64,000 bases of DNA. Source: Symsagittifera roscoffensis. Its lineage: Eukaryota; Xenacoelomorpha; Acoela; Convolutidae. Both the position numbers and the translations under genes were made by a program. Shown in pieces: positions 1 to 13,700 of the stretch. Positions within the stretch are counted from its first letter, which is position 1. Each line of letters opens with the position of its first letter. The stretch spans positions 32,865,301-32,929,300 of the forward strand of contig NC_087066.1 in assembly GCF_963678635.1 (NCBI RefSeq), written 5' to 3'. The notes below the pieces were generated by a model that worked only from the letters and a program-made list of their open reading frames with translations, had not been told where the DNA came from and searched no databases.

Positions 1-1560
1 TTTTCGAGATGTGACGTTTTTTAAAATTGTTTTTTTTTTTTAAATTTAGATATAAAAAAACTAACCGAACTTGACCTCCTCAACGCTATAGTGGGGTCCT
101 ATCGGGGTACACTCGTGAGTTGCAAATCTAGCGTCCAAGTTTGACTGCTCAAATCCTTATGGTTTTCGAGATATGGCGTTTTTTATGATTTTTTCGTTTT
201 TTTTTCAAAAAACTGGATATAAAAAAACTAACCGAACTTGATTTCCTGAACGCTATAGTGGGGTCTCATCGGGGTACACTCGTGAGTTGCAAATCTAGCG
301 TCCAAGTTTGACTGCTCAAATCCTTATGGTTTTCGAGATATGGATTTTTTAATGATTTTTTCAGTTTTTTTTCAAAAAACTTAGATATAAAAAGAAACTA
401 ACCGAACTTGAATTTCTCAACCCCATAGTGGGGTGCTATCGGGGTACACTCAAGAGCTCTAAAGCTAGCGTACAAGTATGACTGCTCAAATCTTTTTGGT
501 TTTCGAGATATGACGTTTTTTAAAATTGTTTTTTTTTTTAAAATTTAGATATAAAAAACTAACCGAACTTGATTTCCTCAACGCTATAGTGGGGTCCTAT
601 CGGGGTACACTCGTGAGTTGCAAATCTAGCGTCAAGTATGACTGCTCAAATCCTTATGGTTTTCGAGATATGGATTTTTTTAAATGATTTTTCAGTTTTT
701 TTTTTCAAAAAACTTAGATATAAAAAGAAACTAACCGAACTTGAATTTCTCAACCCCATAGTGGGGTGCTATCGGGGTACACTCAAGAGCTCTTAATCTA
801 GCGTACAAGTATGGCTGCTCAAATCCATCTGGTTTACGAGATATGACGTTTTTAAAATTTTTTTTTCTTTATTTTTCAAAAAACTTAGATATATAAAAAA
901 ACTAATCTAACTTGATTTTTTCAACCCTTAAATGGGGTCCTATTGGGCTACACTCAAGAGCTGCAAATATAGCGTCCAAGTATTACTGCTCAAGTCTTTC
1001 TGGTTTTCGAGATATGGCGTTTTTTCTATGATTTTTCCAGTTTTTTCCAAAAAACTTAGATATAAAAAAAAACTAACCGAGCTTGAACTTCTCAACCCCA
1101 TAGTTGGGTGCTATGGGGGTACACTCAAGGGCTCTAAATCTAGCGTACAAGTATGACTGCTCAAATCCTTCTGGTTTTTGAGATATGACGTTTTTAAAAT
1201 TTTTTTTTCTTTATTTTTCAAAAAACTTAGATATATAAAAAAACTAATCTAACTTGACTTTTTCAACCCTTTAATGGGGTCCTATTGGGCTACACTCAAG
1301 AGCTGCAAATCTATCGTCCAAGTATGACTGCTCAAATTTTAATGGTTTTTGAGATATGGCGTTTTTTATGATTTTTCCAGTTTTTTGCAAAAAACTAAGA
1401 TATAAAAAGAAACTAACCGAGCTTGAATTTCTCAACCCCATAGTGGGGTGCTATCGGCGTACACTCAAGGGCTCTAAATCTAGCGTACAAGTATGACTGC
1501 TCAAATTCTTCTGGTTTTCGAGATATGACGTTTTTTAAAAATTTATTCTTTTCAAAAAAA
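1..1560 (+). repeat. Satellite array, ~170-bp units (about 9 copies)
   Basis: The phrase ACTAACCGAACTTG recurs near 61, 229, 397, 563, 732, 1072 and 1412, with diverged versions near 901 and 1242, giving a unit of about 168-171 bp. Each unit has a T-rich segment, then a conserved segment with TAGTGGGGT and TATCGGGGTACACTC, and ends with TTTTCGAGATATG. Units fall into subtypes (CTCGTGAGTTGC against CTCAAGAGCTC) that alternate, suggesting a higher-order dimer. The array enters from the left edge and stops near 1560. Short ORFs in it are chance. Confidence 0.93.
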
Positions 1561-1562
1561 CC

Positions 1563-2450
1563 TAGTAATCATTACGACTGCAAAGAGGTGAGATTTGACT
1601 CACAGCTATCAATTAGTAGTCCCTCCTATCGCACTGAAGACCAAGCCTTTTTAGGGGTGACAATTGATAGCATGCTCAATTTCTAATAACACATTACTAA
1701 CACATGTGGGAACTTTCAAAAACGCAATAATATCATTGAAATGCTATCTGGTACTAATTGGGGTGGCTCAAAAGAAACACTGAGTGTTACTTACAAGGCC
1801 ATCGGGCGCAGTGTACTCAATTACGGAGCACCAATCTGGACGCCAGCTATTAGTAACACAAACTAGAATAATATCCAGGTGAAGCAAAACATTGCTCTCA
1901 GATCAATCACTGGAAACGTGAAAATGGCTGATACCAAACATCGTGACGAAACAGAGATGCTTGAAGTAAAGCCTCTCAATGACATCCACCCAATATTGAA
2001 AGATCTTTCCGGCGATGAAATTGACTTGTTTGACTTGAAAAAAAATAAAAAAAGAAACCAACATGGTTGAATACCAAAAAGCACAGATATATTCATCGGA
2101 ATGATGTGTCAAGATACATCCGTTGCAACTACGACAAAGTCACTGGCTCCCTCCCAACAAAAATCAATGAGTATGAACTCAAACTATCAGGAGGCACAAG
2201 AGTCATTCTATCACAAATGCGTTCGGGTATAGTACCCGCCTAAACTCCTACATTAATAGAATATATCTTCAAAGGACAAATGAATGCCCACTCAGCAAAA
2301 TTGTGCCTCAAGATACCAAACATCTGTTCAACTGTCAACAAAATCTGACAGATCTCACAATTGAATGTTTATTGGAAGACCGCATCGAAGCTGCTTCCTT
2401 CTTAGCTCTCAGCGAACAGCATGGCTCTTATGATGACTAGGTTACCTCTT
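1563..2450 (+). mobile_element. Degraded Jockey-like LINE, RT C-terminal fragment
   Basis: Broken reading frames spell the end of a non-LTR reverse transcriptase. FLGVTID is followed by a frame starting near 1716 with RNNIIEMLSGTNWG, then SVLNYGAPIWTP and QNIALRSITGN. This is the post-catalytic thumb and connection region typical of Jockey-group elements. A TAG interrupts it at about 1864. Further on, frames near 2270-2400 read CPLSKIVPQDTKHLFNC, the cysteine/histidine tail of the same proteins. Stops and frameshifts show a dead copy, and no RT palm or endonuclease remains. Confidence 0.75.
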
Positions 2451-3194
2451 GGGCACCAGCCAGAGGCATAAGGATCTTCACATCGAGTCGATAACACGCC
2501 GAAGTTCAACCACGTGCACAAACAAGTGATGCGACTAGCAACTAGTGAAGACGCTAATACAATAGGCGGGCCTCGAACTGGAATTGGCGGTCTCTCCTCG
2601 TACCCAGAGGCACCCCGGGAGAGTCACAATGCATGTTTGCCAGAGAGTCGGAATCAACAAATCAATCTGTTTCAACTGAACTAGAGTATTGAGAACAAAC
2701 GAACTAAGCTCTGTCAAACCAATCAAAAACACGGACAACCAAGCAATCAAACCGTATCAGAAGACCGTATTTGTAGCATACGAGCTTACAACAACAGCAA
2801 CACGGCGCAACGTTATGCAAAAACTCTTCTTTTGAAGCCGTAACGACGATCGCAAAGGATCCGACGGAAACCCGTATCTGAAAGATATTTCAATGCCATA
2901 TCAAGCTCTGGTCCATCTGTTTTTTCTTTTTTTTTCAGCGGGGAAGAATGTTATTCGCTGTTATCTTGTTTCATTCATATTTTGATATTATTTGACGTTT
3001 TATTCAGAACTTGTAAAGATGTATGAACTTGTTCAGGAAAAGTTTACCTAACTAAGCAGTGTTTTTTTTAGACACAACAGCTTCCTTGTCTGAAAAGTGC
3101 AAATGTCTCTCTAGGCATTCAAATTTGTATACTCAGATTCTTACTATTTTAGAGTCACGAAATTGCCGTAATCAGATCAGAAACTACCTCACGG
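2451..3194. other. No gene recognised
   Basis: About 740 bp between the LINE fragment and a dispersed repeat. Only short ORFs without recognisable motifs are present. It contains a T-rich run near 2920-2940. Confidence 0.5.
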
Positions 3195-3770
3195 TTTGAC
3201 ACTTGTACCTGGGCTGTTGCTGCTCAGCTCGTTTGGCATGTAATGGAAGTTGACTCCCTATCCCCTAGTAGAATAAGTGCAGGCTCGGTTTGTAAACCCG
3301 GAACGGCGGCGTCCAACACTAAAAATCGCAAATTTGACAAATTTAGAGATTAAAATAAAGATGGATTTTTTTCAACCAAAAAGCTTTTCAAATTCAGGGT
3401 GCCGCTGGTCCTATCACAAGTTTTTCGTAAGCGCTGTAAGAATTTGAACATGTGTACCAAAGAACTCAGGGCAGTTAGTTTTCTTAAGCAGAGAATCTCC
3501 CTCGCTATGCAGGTTGCGATCGCTGCCTGTGTACTCGGCATTATTAATGATAGAAGTTAAACAAATAACAAAGATAGAAAATTAATTGATAAAGAGTTTT
3601 TTATTTGTGGAGCCAAGAGCTAAAGCACAGCTTAGTATAAATATCTGATAGACCTGTGGCCTCATATCAGTTCAATCTTTTTGAGTTTTTTTTCAACTCG
3701 GTTTATTGTGTGCAGGTGTCTCAATCTGGTTGGCTTGGTTCCCAACATTCGTTCACGTTATACTTTACTT
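3195..3770 (+). repeat. Dispersed repeat 'B', copy 1
   Basis: Matches 32690-33330 in order: GGTTTGACRCTYGT, then CTCGGTTTGTAA(A/C)CCCGGAACGGC, then a degenerate coding-like stretch (here LRAVSFLKQRISLAMQ; at 33 kb HRAGTLLKQSISLAIQ), then a T-rich tail with GTGCAGGTGT. An inverted third piece lies near 41.8 kb. The shared peptide suggests the repeat carries the end of a former element ORF; I do not recognise the family. Confidence 0.7.
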
Positions 3771-3859
3771 TTTCTTAATTTACGAAAGTCTAATAGTTTT
3801 TTGATTAGGTGAAATGATGGAGGACTAGTGAAACAACTTCGATTACCATGATTAAGAGT

Positions 3860-4337
3860 AATGAACGTAGTGAAGACTCTTATATAGGTCTCGCTGATTT
3901 TTTTGTTTTTCGCTTTTTTATTTTTTCAGGAAAAAGTTTTAACATTGATGCACTCAGGTATATATGCAGTTTTTGAGTTGAATTGAAATTCATGTGCTGA
4001 AAGTGACGTAAATAGTACTCTCCAAATACGAACGTGAAATTGGCGCAAAAATTCGTGACGGATTTCTAGTTTCGAAAGTGTAATTTAATTTTTAGATTTC
4101 CAGCGGAATCAAAACTTTACCCTTTGATCCAGTTTTCTCAAGTTGGGTTAATTCTATGAAAAAAGCGCCAATCATAAATTGTTCTAGAATTCAAAGAGCT
4201 TAAAGGGCATCTATTTTTTTTTCTTTGAAATTCGAAAGTTGAGATTGTTTCAAGAAAGTCAGTGTTAAGAAAGTCAGTGTTTTTTTTATGTTTACTTGCA
4301 TTCGTTACTCTTTTCCAATCTTTGATTGGCTATGTTT
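3860..4337 (+). repeat. Dispersed repeat 'R2' copy 1 (carries acceptor-like motif)
   Basis: Starts with GAACGTAGTGAAGACTC and TATATAGGTC, has a pyrimidine tract ending in TTTTTTCAG/GAAAAAG near 3930, and ends with ACTCTTTTCCAATC and TTGGCTATG. The same modules occur at 7640, 12700 (3' part), 19423, 21323 (partial), 22504 and 25640 (partial), always in + orientation. Confidence 0.85.
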
Positions 4338-4504
4338 ATTTCTTACCTTCTGATTCATCTTTCCCTGATCAATATAATTTTGACGGCTTTGTTCTGAAAG
4401 TTCAGTTATAATGATAGTTTTGACCTTCTGATTAACCTAAACACGGAAGAGCATTTTTTATACCTTTGTTATGATCTCTCAAACATTGACCTTAACATAA
4501 TTTA

Positions 4505-4520
4505 TATTTAAAAATTCAGG
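4505..4520 (+). other. Candidate 3' splice acceptor in the 5' leader
   Basis: A T-rich stretch ending in AAATTCAG lies 10 nt before the ATG of the RNF123-like gene. It fits the acceptor of a 5'-UTR intron, or of a spliced leader if the lineage trans-splices. Transcript data would be needed to decide. Confidence 0.4.
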
Positions 4521-4529
4521 TAAAATACT

Positions 4530-4772
4530 ATGGCTCCGCCTTCGATTCAGCAGTGTGGGCTTCCAGTCGCAATTGTTGGAAGTGGAAGCGGGGGAAGAGC
4601 TCCTGCAGTCGAACAGTTTTTGCACAGAGTATTTTCTCCGCCACCAAGTTTCAGTTACCATTGTGATTCCTCAGCAGAAAATGTGTCGAAAAAGCGACTG
4701 ACTCTGGAAACTCTAGAGGGCTTTATCGAAAAAAGTTTGAAGCAAAATAATACTCAATTGGAAAATGAACAG
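4530..4772 (+). CDS. RNF123: RNF123-like exon 1 (residues 1-81)
   Basis: Starts at ATG 4530 and ends in CAG before the donor GTTTGG, phase 0. It encodes the poorly conserved leader and the motif VEQFLHRVF, then a helix ([12 protein letters not shown]) that matches the region before SPRY in vertebrate RNF123. Confidence 0.88.
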
Positions 4773-7700
4773 GTTTGGTCGTGATGTTTTTTCTGATACT
4801 GCTCACTTTTTTCTTTTTGATTGAAGTTTGATTTTCTCATCGCTATTTGATTAGCGGGGCTTCAGCTATGTCGCGCTTACCCTTGCAATAAGCAAGGGTA
4901 TTGCAGTCCGTTACTAGAATTTTTCCCGTAAATAACTTAGTTCACAGAATGGTCAATTTTGTAGGAATGGTAATTTTCAAGACATGCTCAATTTCTTGAA
5001 TGTTCAAATAAAATTACCTTTATTTAGGTAGTAAATAAGCGTTGACAGTTTCCGGGGTTAATCTTTTTTCAAATAGTTCTCTCTAAATGGTTTTTGGCCT
5101 AATTTGCAGTCAGTTCAGTTTCCGTTTTTTTAAATTGAAGTTAAATTATCTGGTACTGTTTGTTATTGGCTTAGTTTGTAAAGCATGGATTTTATTTTGA
5201 TTTTAGATGTTCTTACAATATTGAAATCTTTAATTTTTCGGTTTTCCATATCTGATTTTTAATTTCTGTATTAGAATTTTTTTTGTTCGATTGAAAGGTT
5301 TTGGCGTTGTGGAATTGCAGAATCATTTCCGTTTACGTAGTTCGGAGGGAAGAAATTTCCTGTTCGAGAAAATTGGGAATTAAGAAACCTTTTTTTTAAG
5401 TTTTGATTAATCTTTTGAGACGCTTTGGCGAATTTTTTTCGCTGAAGTTTCCCTTTTTCTCGACAATTTCTTCATTGATTTTCAAAAAGTTGGCACCAAT
5501 GAAAGATCGGTTCTTACATTGTATGTCTGCATGTTCTTTTAACCTTTCTCCTCCTTCAAAGGTCTTCGAAATTTTACGTGGGGAATATTTGACTCAATTT
5601 TTTGGATTTTTTCAGAGACCACCATGCCAAATCTGAAATTAAGATTTCAATGGCAAAAAAGATAGTAGAGATCATTTTTACATAAGCCACTACGTCATAA
5701 TTTTAAAAGAAAAAAGTAGTGGATTCAAAATAGGCCATTTTTCGAAAGTTTGGTCTTTTTTTTCGAGTTTTTTCTCAAAAACTATCCCGTCATATCTTGA
5801 ATTAAGGGTTCAATTGAAAGAGCAGCTTGTGAGAACCCCACCGGCCCAAGTGGTATCAAAAAATTTAATCGAAATAAAAGTTTTTAACAATCCTCTCTGC
5901 ATTAGCGATTTTGCACTACGTTTTATAGGAAAAAGTTAATTGCCTAGGGAAATAATTGATACTTTGACTTTTTTTTTTGGAAATTTTTACTGTTCTCAAA
6001 AAATACCCTTCCAATTTCATTATTAATTGTTCAAATGAAATAACAGATTAATTCGCTGGATAAGCTGGTATGCCCTTATTTAAGTAGAAAACAGCTATCT
6101 AACTAGAAAACAGCTTGCTTTGGAAAAGTTAAGTTTGTTTTTTGGGACCATTTTTTCGAATTTTCAGGACTTCTCAAAAGCTACCCTGCTAAATCTGAGA
6201 TTGAGAGCTCAGTAAAAAAAACAGATGGCGAGAAAAACAGAAAAAAAACAATTGAAGCCCTTTCAGTCGTGATTCGAACGACATTACAAAATTTTCAAAA
6301 TGTCCCAGTGTTTTTGATTTGAACTTTTATTGTTAGCAAAAAATGCAAGCGAGCAGGCTATTGTGTGAAAGACGACTGAAAGGGCTTCAATATGATACAT
6401 CACTCGAAATAATCCCATAATTATTTGTGGTATCTGATTTTGCGTGGAAAATAGAAAGAAAATGTTTAAAAAAAGAGCGAAAAACTAAACCAACCCGAAT
6501 ATAGAGCTCCTCTGTCGGAACAATAACGCATGTTTATGCATACCACAGGTGTTCCGTCATCATATAAATCGATTTTCCTCGCCACTGAAAGTTTTTTTGG
6601 AAATTTTTTCTTTTTGTTCGAATCACGACTGATAGGGTTTTTGTTACGCTCGGGTAACCACTTTTTTAACAGAATGTTTTGAATCATTATATCTTGGTTC
6701 TTGAAAAATTTTGCAGTGTATCCGGAACACTTAGTCTGGAGGCAACGAATACACCTGGGACAGCAAAGGTCGTGAGTTCGAGCCTACCGAGGACCTGTTT
6801 TTTTTTTAACTGGAAATATTCCGTTTCAAAAAATTGCCGGTTTATTATTTGTCTGCTTATGTTTGATTGGCTTAGTTGCCCCATTGAAGATTTTTTTGCC
6901 GTACGTAGCTTTCGTTGCAGCTGTTTTTTATGCTTTCATTTACTGCGGAATTTTTTCGGCCTACATGATTTCGGCTTATATTTTATCGGTTTACTAACCT
7001 AAATTTGGGTCGTTCAAAGAAACCATAATTTGTATGCTTTCATTCGGATCGCACAAGACGTTAAAAATCTCAGAAAAGAAATCTAGTTATAAATTTTTCA
7101 TGACAATTTTATTTTCGCGCATTTTTTGTTTTATAAGTTTTATTAAAAGCAATCGAATGTGTTTCTGGACGTGTTTTCTGCCAATAGAACATCATTTCTG
7201 ACTAAATTTTGGTCTTAGTGGCTCTTCTTTCCTGTCTGCTAGCTTGCAATGCTATTTTTGTGGTTTCGCAAGTGATGCGAAGCTCCGGTACGCCTCTGTG
7301 TATGTTATATCACTCAACCCAGTCCGATTTATTTTTGGTACCTGGTTTTGCGTGGAAAACAAAAAATAGAAAAAACTAAATCACACTCGAATACAAAGTT
7401 CTCTCCCCATTTTTCAAATGGTCGGAACAATAAATTATTTATTAGCCTTCGGTTTCAAACGCTTTTAAAATAAACGGGAAAAAATGGATTTTCTATAAGA
7501 AAAACTGGTCGGATCATTATCTACACTTGCAAAATGACTGACTTTTTTTTTTGAGAATTTCCTTGCTGTTAGTAATTTTTGCTCACTTGCGTGAAAACTG
7601 AACATTAGCGTACATTATTCCAGAACAGTATTGATTCGATGAACTTAGTGAAGATTCTCATATAGGTCGTGGTAATTTTTGTTTGTTTCTTTTTGCAGGA

Positions 7701-10700
7701 AAAGTCTAGAAATTTTGTCAAGCTCAAGTTTTTTTCGCGGGTTCACTTTGAGTTTCTTTCAAAGTTCATTCATTTTTTTGATAAAAGGAAGGCAAACTCG
7801 ACTATCGAACCAAAAAAGTGTTAAGGTCGCGAAAGTGAGTTTTAGTTTAAGATTCCCCAGCGGAATACAAAATTTGCCTTTTGATCCAAAGTTCTCAAAT
7901 CGGGTTTATTTTAGCAAATTAAGGCATTCATAAATTATTGAAATTCAAAGAGCTTCCAGGCCATACATTTTTTCTCTGTAATTCGAAAGTTTTTTTTCAA
8001 ATTACATGTCAATACCATTTTTTCTATTTCATTGCGTTCATTGACTCTTTTCTAAGTGTATGTTGGCTATGTTAAAAAAAGTTTCAGTTGCATGTGTTTT
8101 GTAATATTTTCAACCTGTTTAAAAATTGTTGATTTCTGTGTTCAGTATGCTTCATGATTTTTGTCCTTGATAAATATGCAGTCTTCAATTTTTTTCTCGG
8201 TTGCAATAACTGTGTTTAGAATGAGCACATATCTGAAGAAGATAACGAGGGTCGTGTTTTCGGAAACAGTGATGCCTACGTACTTCTGGACCGAAAACTC
8301 ACTCATGGAAACTTCTTCTTCGAGCACGACCAACTTGGAGTGACTAGTCTGTCAAACTTTTCGACCATCACTGCCAATGCATGTGTTTTCAAGGGCAAAT
8401 GGGTCTATGAAGTGATGCTGGGATCGAAAGGTCTCATGCAAATCGGATGGTGCACCACTAAGTGTGTCTTCTCGCCGCAAGAGGGCGTCGGAGACACTCC
8501 CAATTCGTATGCGTACGACGGCAACAGAACCAGAAAATGGAACATGAATACGCAGAAATACGGAGAGTCATGGAGCTCGGGTGATGTCATTTCGTGCACG
8601 ATTGATTGTGACGAGGGCCAAATTGGGTTCTATAGGAATGGGAAGTATCTGGGAGTGGCCTATGATAACATAACACTGGGTCCGGGGTTCGCCTATCTGC
8701 CGGCTATATCTCTCTCTGTACATGAATCTGTGAGGTTGAACTTTGGCTCCAGTCCCCTCAAGTACCCAATAGAGGGTCACAGACCACTTCAGGTAATGTG
8801 CAAGAAAAACTTCATGTGCAATCTCAAATTGAACGCTTGCAGATATGGTAATTTATGAGTGTTAAATTAGCTAGCTCAGAGGGATTAAAAGGCCATGCAC
8901 TTTTTTGTGTTCCACCTATTCAGGTTGCGCGAGCGGAATGAAGCCACTTTTATTGACAAATTTTACTCGTCGATATACCACTCAGTAGCGTGCCGAAAGG
9001 GTCATGTACGAAGGTGTCATCTCAATCTTGGGTTTGCCACGTTTCTTACTGAGCACCTTGGCACCATTTACGACATCCTTTTTGGTCGGCCCATGCAAAA
9101 TTTTTTCAAAAGCTGCGCTGAAAAAACTCTGAAAAATTTTGACAAACCCTTTTCATCCAAAAAATAACTGTTTGCGGTACTAATAATTTTCTTAAATAAG
9201 GACATTCTATTTCTAAATCGTCCTCTCTCAAGTCGAAAAAGTTCATAGTCACATTGAAAGTGCCCCAGTTCTGATTTGAATTCACCGTACGAAGCGAACA
9301 ACATGGAAACCTCAAACTCGTTTTCCTAAAATTGGGTTAAGATTACAGAAAAAGTGAAGAGAAAAATAAATATTCGATCAGAATTATTATAGTGCAATTT
9401 GTTCTGCGAGATTTGGGGCCCAATTGTACCCCAAAAATGGGTGATTTTGGTTTTCTTAGTTCATTACCTTTGCGATAGCAAGGGTATTGCAATTGTGTAC
9501 TAGACTTTTTTCCGTAAAAAAAACGGGACTCATTGAATTAGTAGTACCTTAGTTCATATTGAATTCAAAATTTGTAGTGCAATCTTGCACGGTTAGCTTG
9601 TTGCTAATGAATACGCCTGGCACGGCAAATGTCCTGTGTTCGAATCTGACCATGACCAGTTTTTTAAAACGGTAATTGTTCCGGTTCAAAAATTTGTCGG
9701 CCTTTTATTTGTCTGCTTATGCCACATCTAAGAATCGTTTATTTTAGCTGTAAATAATTTTAACTGGAGTTGTTTACGGCATTTTAAAAATCCGTCCGAA
9801 TCGAAATTTGCCATTGTAATTTAACCAGCTTTATTAACCTTATTAAATTTCGGCCTAATGAATGTCGAATTAGTGGACTCTTTTTGCGTCGTTACCTACG
9901 ACAAAAGTTTTTGGGAGCGTGTGTGTACTCTAACAGAAAAAAAGGCTTGACATTTTTTTAAGCTTAGATTTTTTTAGAATTTCATTTCGGCATGAAGGGT
10001 TTCTGCTCAGGTTTTTTGGCTTTGTTACCACTTGGTAATTATAAATTCAAATTCACTCAACCATCCAGCGCATGTTAAACAACTGTTTGACACGGCAAAG
10101 ATTTGCAGTTCGAATTTGGCCGGTCTATTTTTCGCAAACTAGAGTTTTTGTGGTTTTTCGAATTATCTTATGTATTTTTTATTTTGGTCGGCTTAGCTCC
10201 CATAGCTCGATGGTTCAGCCTTATCCCAATTTGCTGTGACCCCCATGCTTGAAACGACAAAGCTCTGGAGTTAGATTCAAGTTGATACTTGTTTTCTTGT
10301 AAAAAGAAAATTTTGGCTGATTTAGATTATTGCTTAGTTCGACAAAAAGACTTTTTTTGAAAACTTGGCTTCTTTTAGCATTCCAAAAGCTCTTTTTAGA
10401 GTTTCTATAGATGGAGGCAATTTTGTTCCGGATATTTTGGGCTTTTGTTGCAATTTTAATTGACAAAAATGATTTTAATTGAATTTTTTCCGTTTGATTT
10501 TCATAACATTCATCTTTGTATCGCAAGTGGTGCGAAGCTGAGGTTCAACTCTGTGTAAAAGTTCCTTCTAGAACTACCGAGTTAATTGATGAGAATTATA
10601 ATAATACAGAAGCCTCGTCCAACAAAGATCTAGAAAGGTAAAATATTCCAAAATTAGTGCGCATTTTTTCTTGATAGCCATAAAGGTCATTTTTACTATG

Positions 10701-13700
10701 TAAAACCCAAAATCGTTGCTTAAAATCAAGTTTCAATTTTTTTGCCCAATTTTTTGGAGGTTTCACCCTTCTAAAATTTTTTTCGGACGTGGAAGAAGCT
10801 TCTTTCGATAGACAATTGTCATCAAGTAACTCAGTAATTTTAGTGTCATTTTTATAAGCTAAAAAAACGAATATGACCCATTTTTGGGGTAAAGTTTTGG
10901 TTCCGAAGTTTGCAAAGTAAGTGACTCACAATAATTCTGGTTAATTTCTAAGAAAATTTTGTTCTCTTATGTGTAATTTTAGCCTAATTTGAGAAAAACT
11001 TCGAGATTTTTTTGTTTTGTCCGAATAATTTAAATCAGCTCTGTAATCTAAATAAAATTACTGGGTTGTTTTGCAAATGCTGCAGAATGTTTTGACCTTC
11101 GCAGTGCAATTGTGAAATGAAGTTTGGACGAAAAAATTTAATTTTTGAAAATTTGACAACTTTAAAAATTTTCGAAAGAAAAAAGGTAAAGAACCGGTGT
11201 TCACTCTGAGATTGAATTTTTAGTTTTGGTTAATTATTACCCTTACGTTAGCAAAGGTATTGCAATCGGGTACTAGACTTTTTTCCCGTAAACAACTTAG
11301 TCCACAGAAAGCATTGAAGTGGTGGTACCTTGATTCATATTGAATTCAAAATTCGTAGTGTCTCTTGCACGCTGAGTCTGATAGTTATGAGTAGCAAAGG
11401 TCCTGGGTTTGAATCTGACCAGAACCAGTTTTCTTTCAAGCGGTAATTTTTCCGGCTCAAAAAATTTTCGGCCTGTTATTTGTCTGCTTATGTTTTATCG
11501 GTTTAGTTGCCACATCTAAGGATCGTTTATTTTAGCTGTAAACAATTTTAACAGCAGTTGTTTTTGGCATTTTAAAAATCCGGCCGAATCGAAATTTGCC
11601 ATTGTATTTTAACCAGCTCGATTTGTTAAAATTTCTCTTTTTTCATTTTTTCGTCTTTGGTATCGCCTTATTAATATTTGGCCTAATGAATGTCGAATTA
11701 GTGGACTCTTGTTGCGTCGTTACGTACGGAAAAAGTTTTTGTTTTTGTGCGCGTATGTGTGTGCTCTAACGGGAAAAAAAGACTTGACTTTTTTTTCAAG
11801 TTTAGAATTTTTTTTTGAATTTTTTGTCGGCATGAAGGGTTTCTGCTCAGGTTTTTTCGGCTTTGTTACCACTTGGTAATTATAAATTAGCCTTATGGTT
11901 CAGCCTGATTCGAATTTGCTGTGACGGCAATTGCTTAAGATTTACTGGGCATTTGCTTGAGACGACAATGCCCAGTAAATCGATTCCAGTTGAGACTTGT
12001 TTTTTTTTTGCAAATAGAAAATCTTTGCTTATTTAGATTATTGTTTGTCTGCTTAGTTTCGCAGAAAGGGTTTCTAAATAAAAATGGCTACTTCATAGCA
12101 TTCCCAAAGCTCTTTGTAGAGTTTTTCTTGGTGCAAGCAGTTTTGTTTCGAATATTTTGGCTTTTTTGTTGCAATTTTTATTGACAAAAAAGATTTATTG
12201 GTTTTTTCCGTTCGATTTTTATAGTCATTCATATTTGTATCGCAAGTGGTACGAAGCTCAGCTTCACCTCTGTGTATAAAATAGATCCAATATTTTCACT
12301 TTTGGGAGAAGGAAGGGTAATGCAACCTGGTACTAGACTTTTTCCAGTACCCAAGTTTGTTCTCAGGATTTTCAATTTCAGGATCTCAAATGTAGAAGTT
12401 TAGTCAAGATGCTTTTTAACATCTAAATGTGTTTCCTAATGCAATGTTTGACACTGGAAACTTTTTCAGAGTTGAATTCAATTTATTAGTGGCTTACTGG
12501 ATTTCGTCCCAACTTTTTTCGGCTTACTTGCCTGATATTTTAATTTTTTTAATACTTATTTTTTGCACCGTCGTTTAATATGCACGGAATTATTATCCAT
12601 AGGGTTGTTATGCTCGCAATTAGCATTGTCGGCTTGTTATTGATTCTTTTGCTACGATGCAAATTTAACTTTTTGTTTTTTGGCATGTTTTTTTTTTCTA
12701 AATGAATTTGTTTTCAGGCAAATAAGTGTAAAGGTTACGAAAAACTTGATCTAAAAACTTCAACTTCTAATTTCGAAAATGGAATTTATTATCAGATTTA
12801 TCAACGAAATAAAATATTCTACCTACTGACCCATTTTTCTCAAATTGGGTTATTTTTATCAAAAAAGCACCAATCATAAATTTAATTGTGAAATTTGACG
12901 AGATTCAAGGGTATTTATTTTTTCTTTAACTTTCCAACGTTTTTTTTGTAGAAAATAAGCCAGTTTTATTTTTCTGCTTCCTTGTGATCATTACTTTTTT
13001 CCAACTGTCAGTTGGATATGTTGTTTTTTTTCCAAAAAATTTCCGGCTATTTTTTAGATCAATAAGAGCCTGTCACCCTGTTTTAGATTGCTCAAAATCA
13101 ACCCCACTAGGAACTGTAAATTTAATCATGGACTAAACTTCAATTTCATTGTTCGAATTAATTTTTGCGGGTCATGCTGTTTTAATTTTATACTTGTTGT
13201 ATTACAAGTGGTGCGCAGCTCAGCTGCACTTCTATTTTAAGTCTTGTCTTTTGAGCTTGAAATGATCGGCTAATGAGCATTTAATAGCCGATCACACGAA
13301 AAATTGAAAAGTAAACGTCTTGGGACAGTTTTTTGTTCGATGACATTTTGTTGATTTTATGCAGATTGAATCATAGATAAAATTACTGCAATGTGAAAAT
13401 ATAATTCAGTTTCCTAGAAATTTTTTGGAGTACCTAATTTTGAGTGGAATAAAAAGACTGGAATATAAATTTTGTCTCGACTCTGTTGCGATTGGACTGA
13501 AAAAAAAATGCTCAAGCATTTGAAAGATTTATGAAAAGATTCAATAGTTTTTCAAAGAAAGTTCCTATTGATTATTTTGGTAGGATCCTCCAAATGCGCA
13601 GCTGCAACAAGCTTCTCTTCTCGTGAAATATCTGGAACGTCTTTTGACCGCGAATACTGCCAATACGCCACAACCTCAGCAGCAGAACGCGAATACGGAA

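Noticed and set aside
6710-6830. Functional tRNA gene
   Set aside because: Only B-box-like similarity; no cloverleaf with a proper acceptor stem and anticodon arm could be drawn, and the unit is repeated as a SINE.
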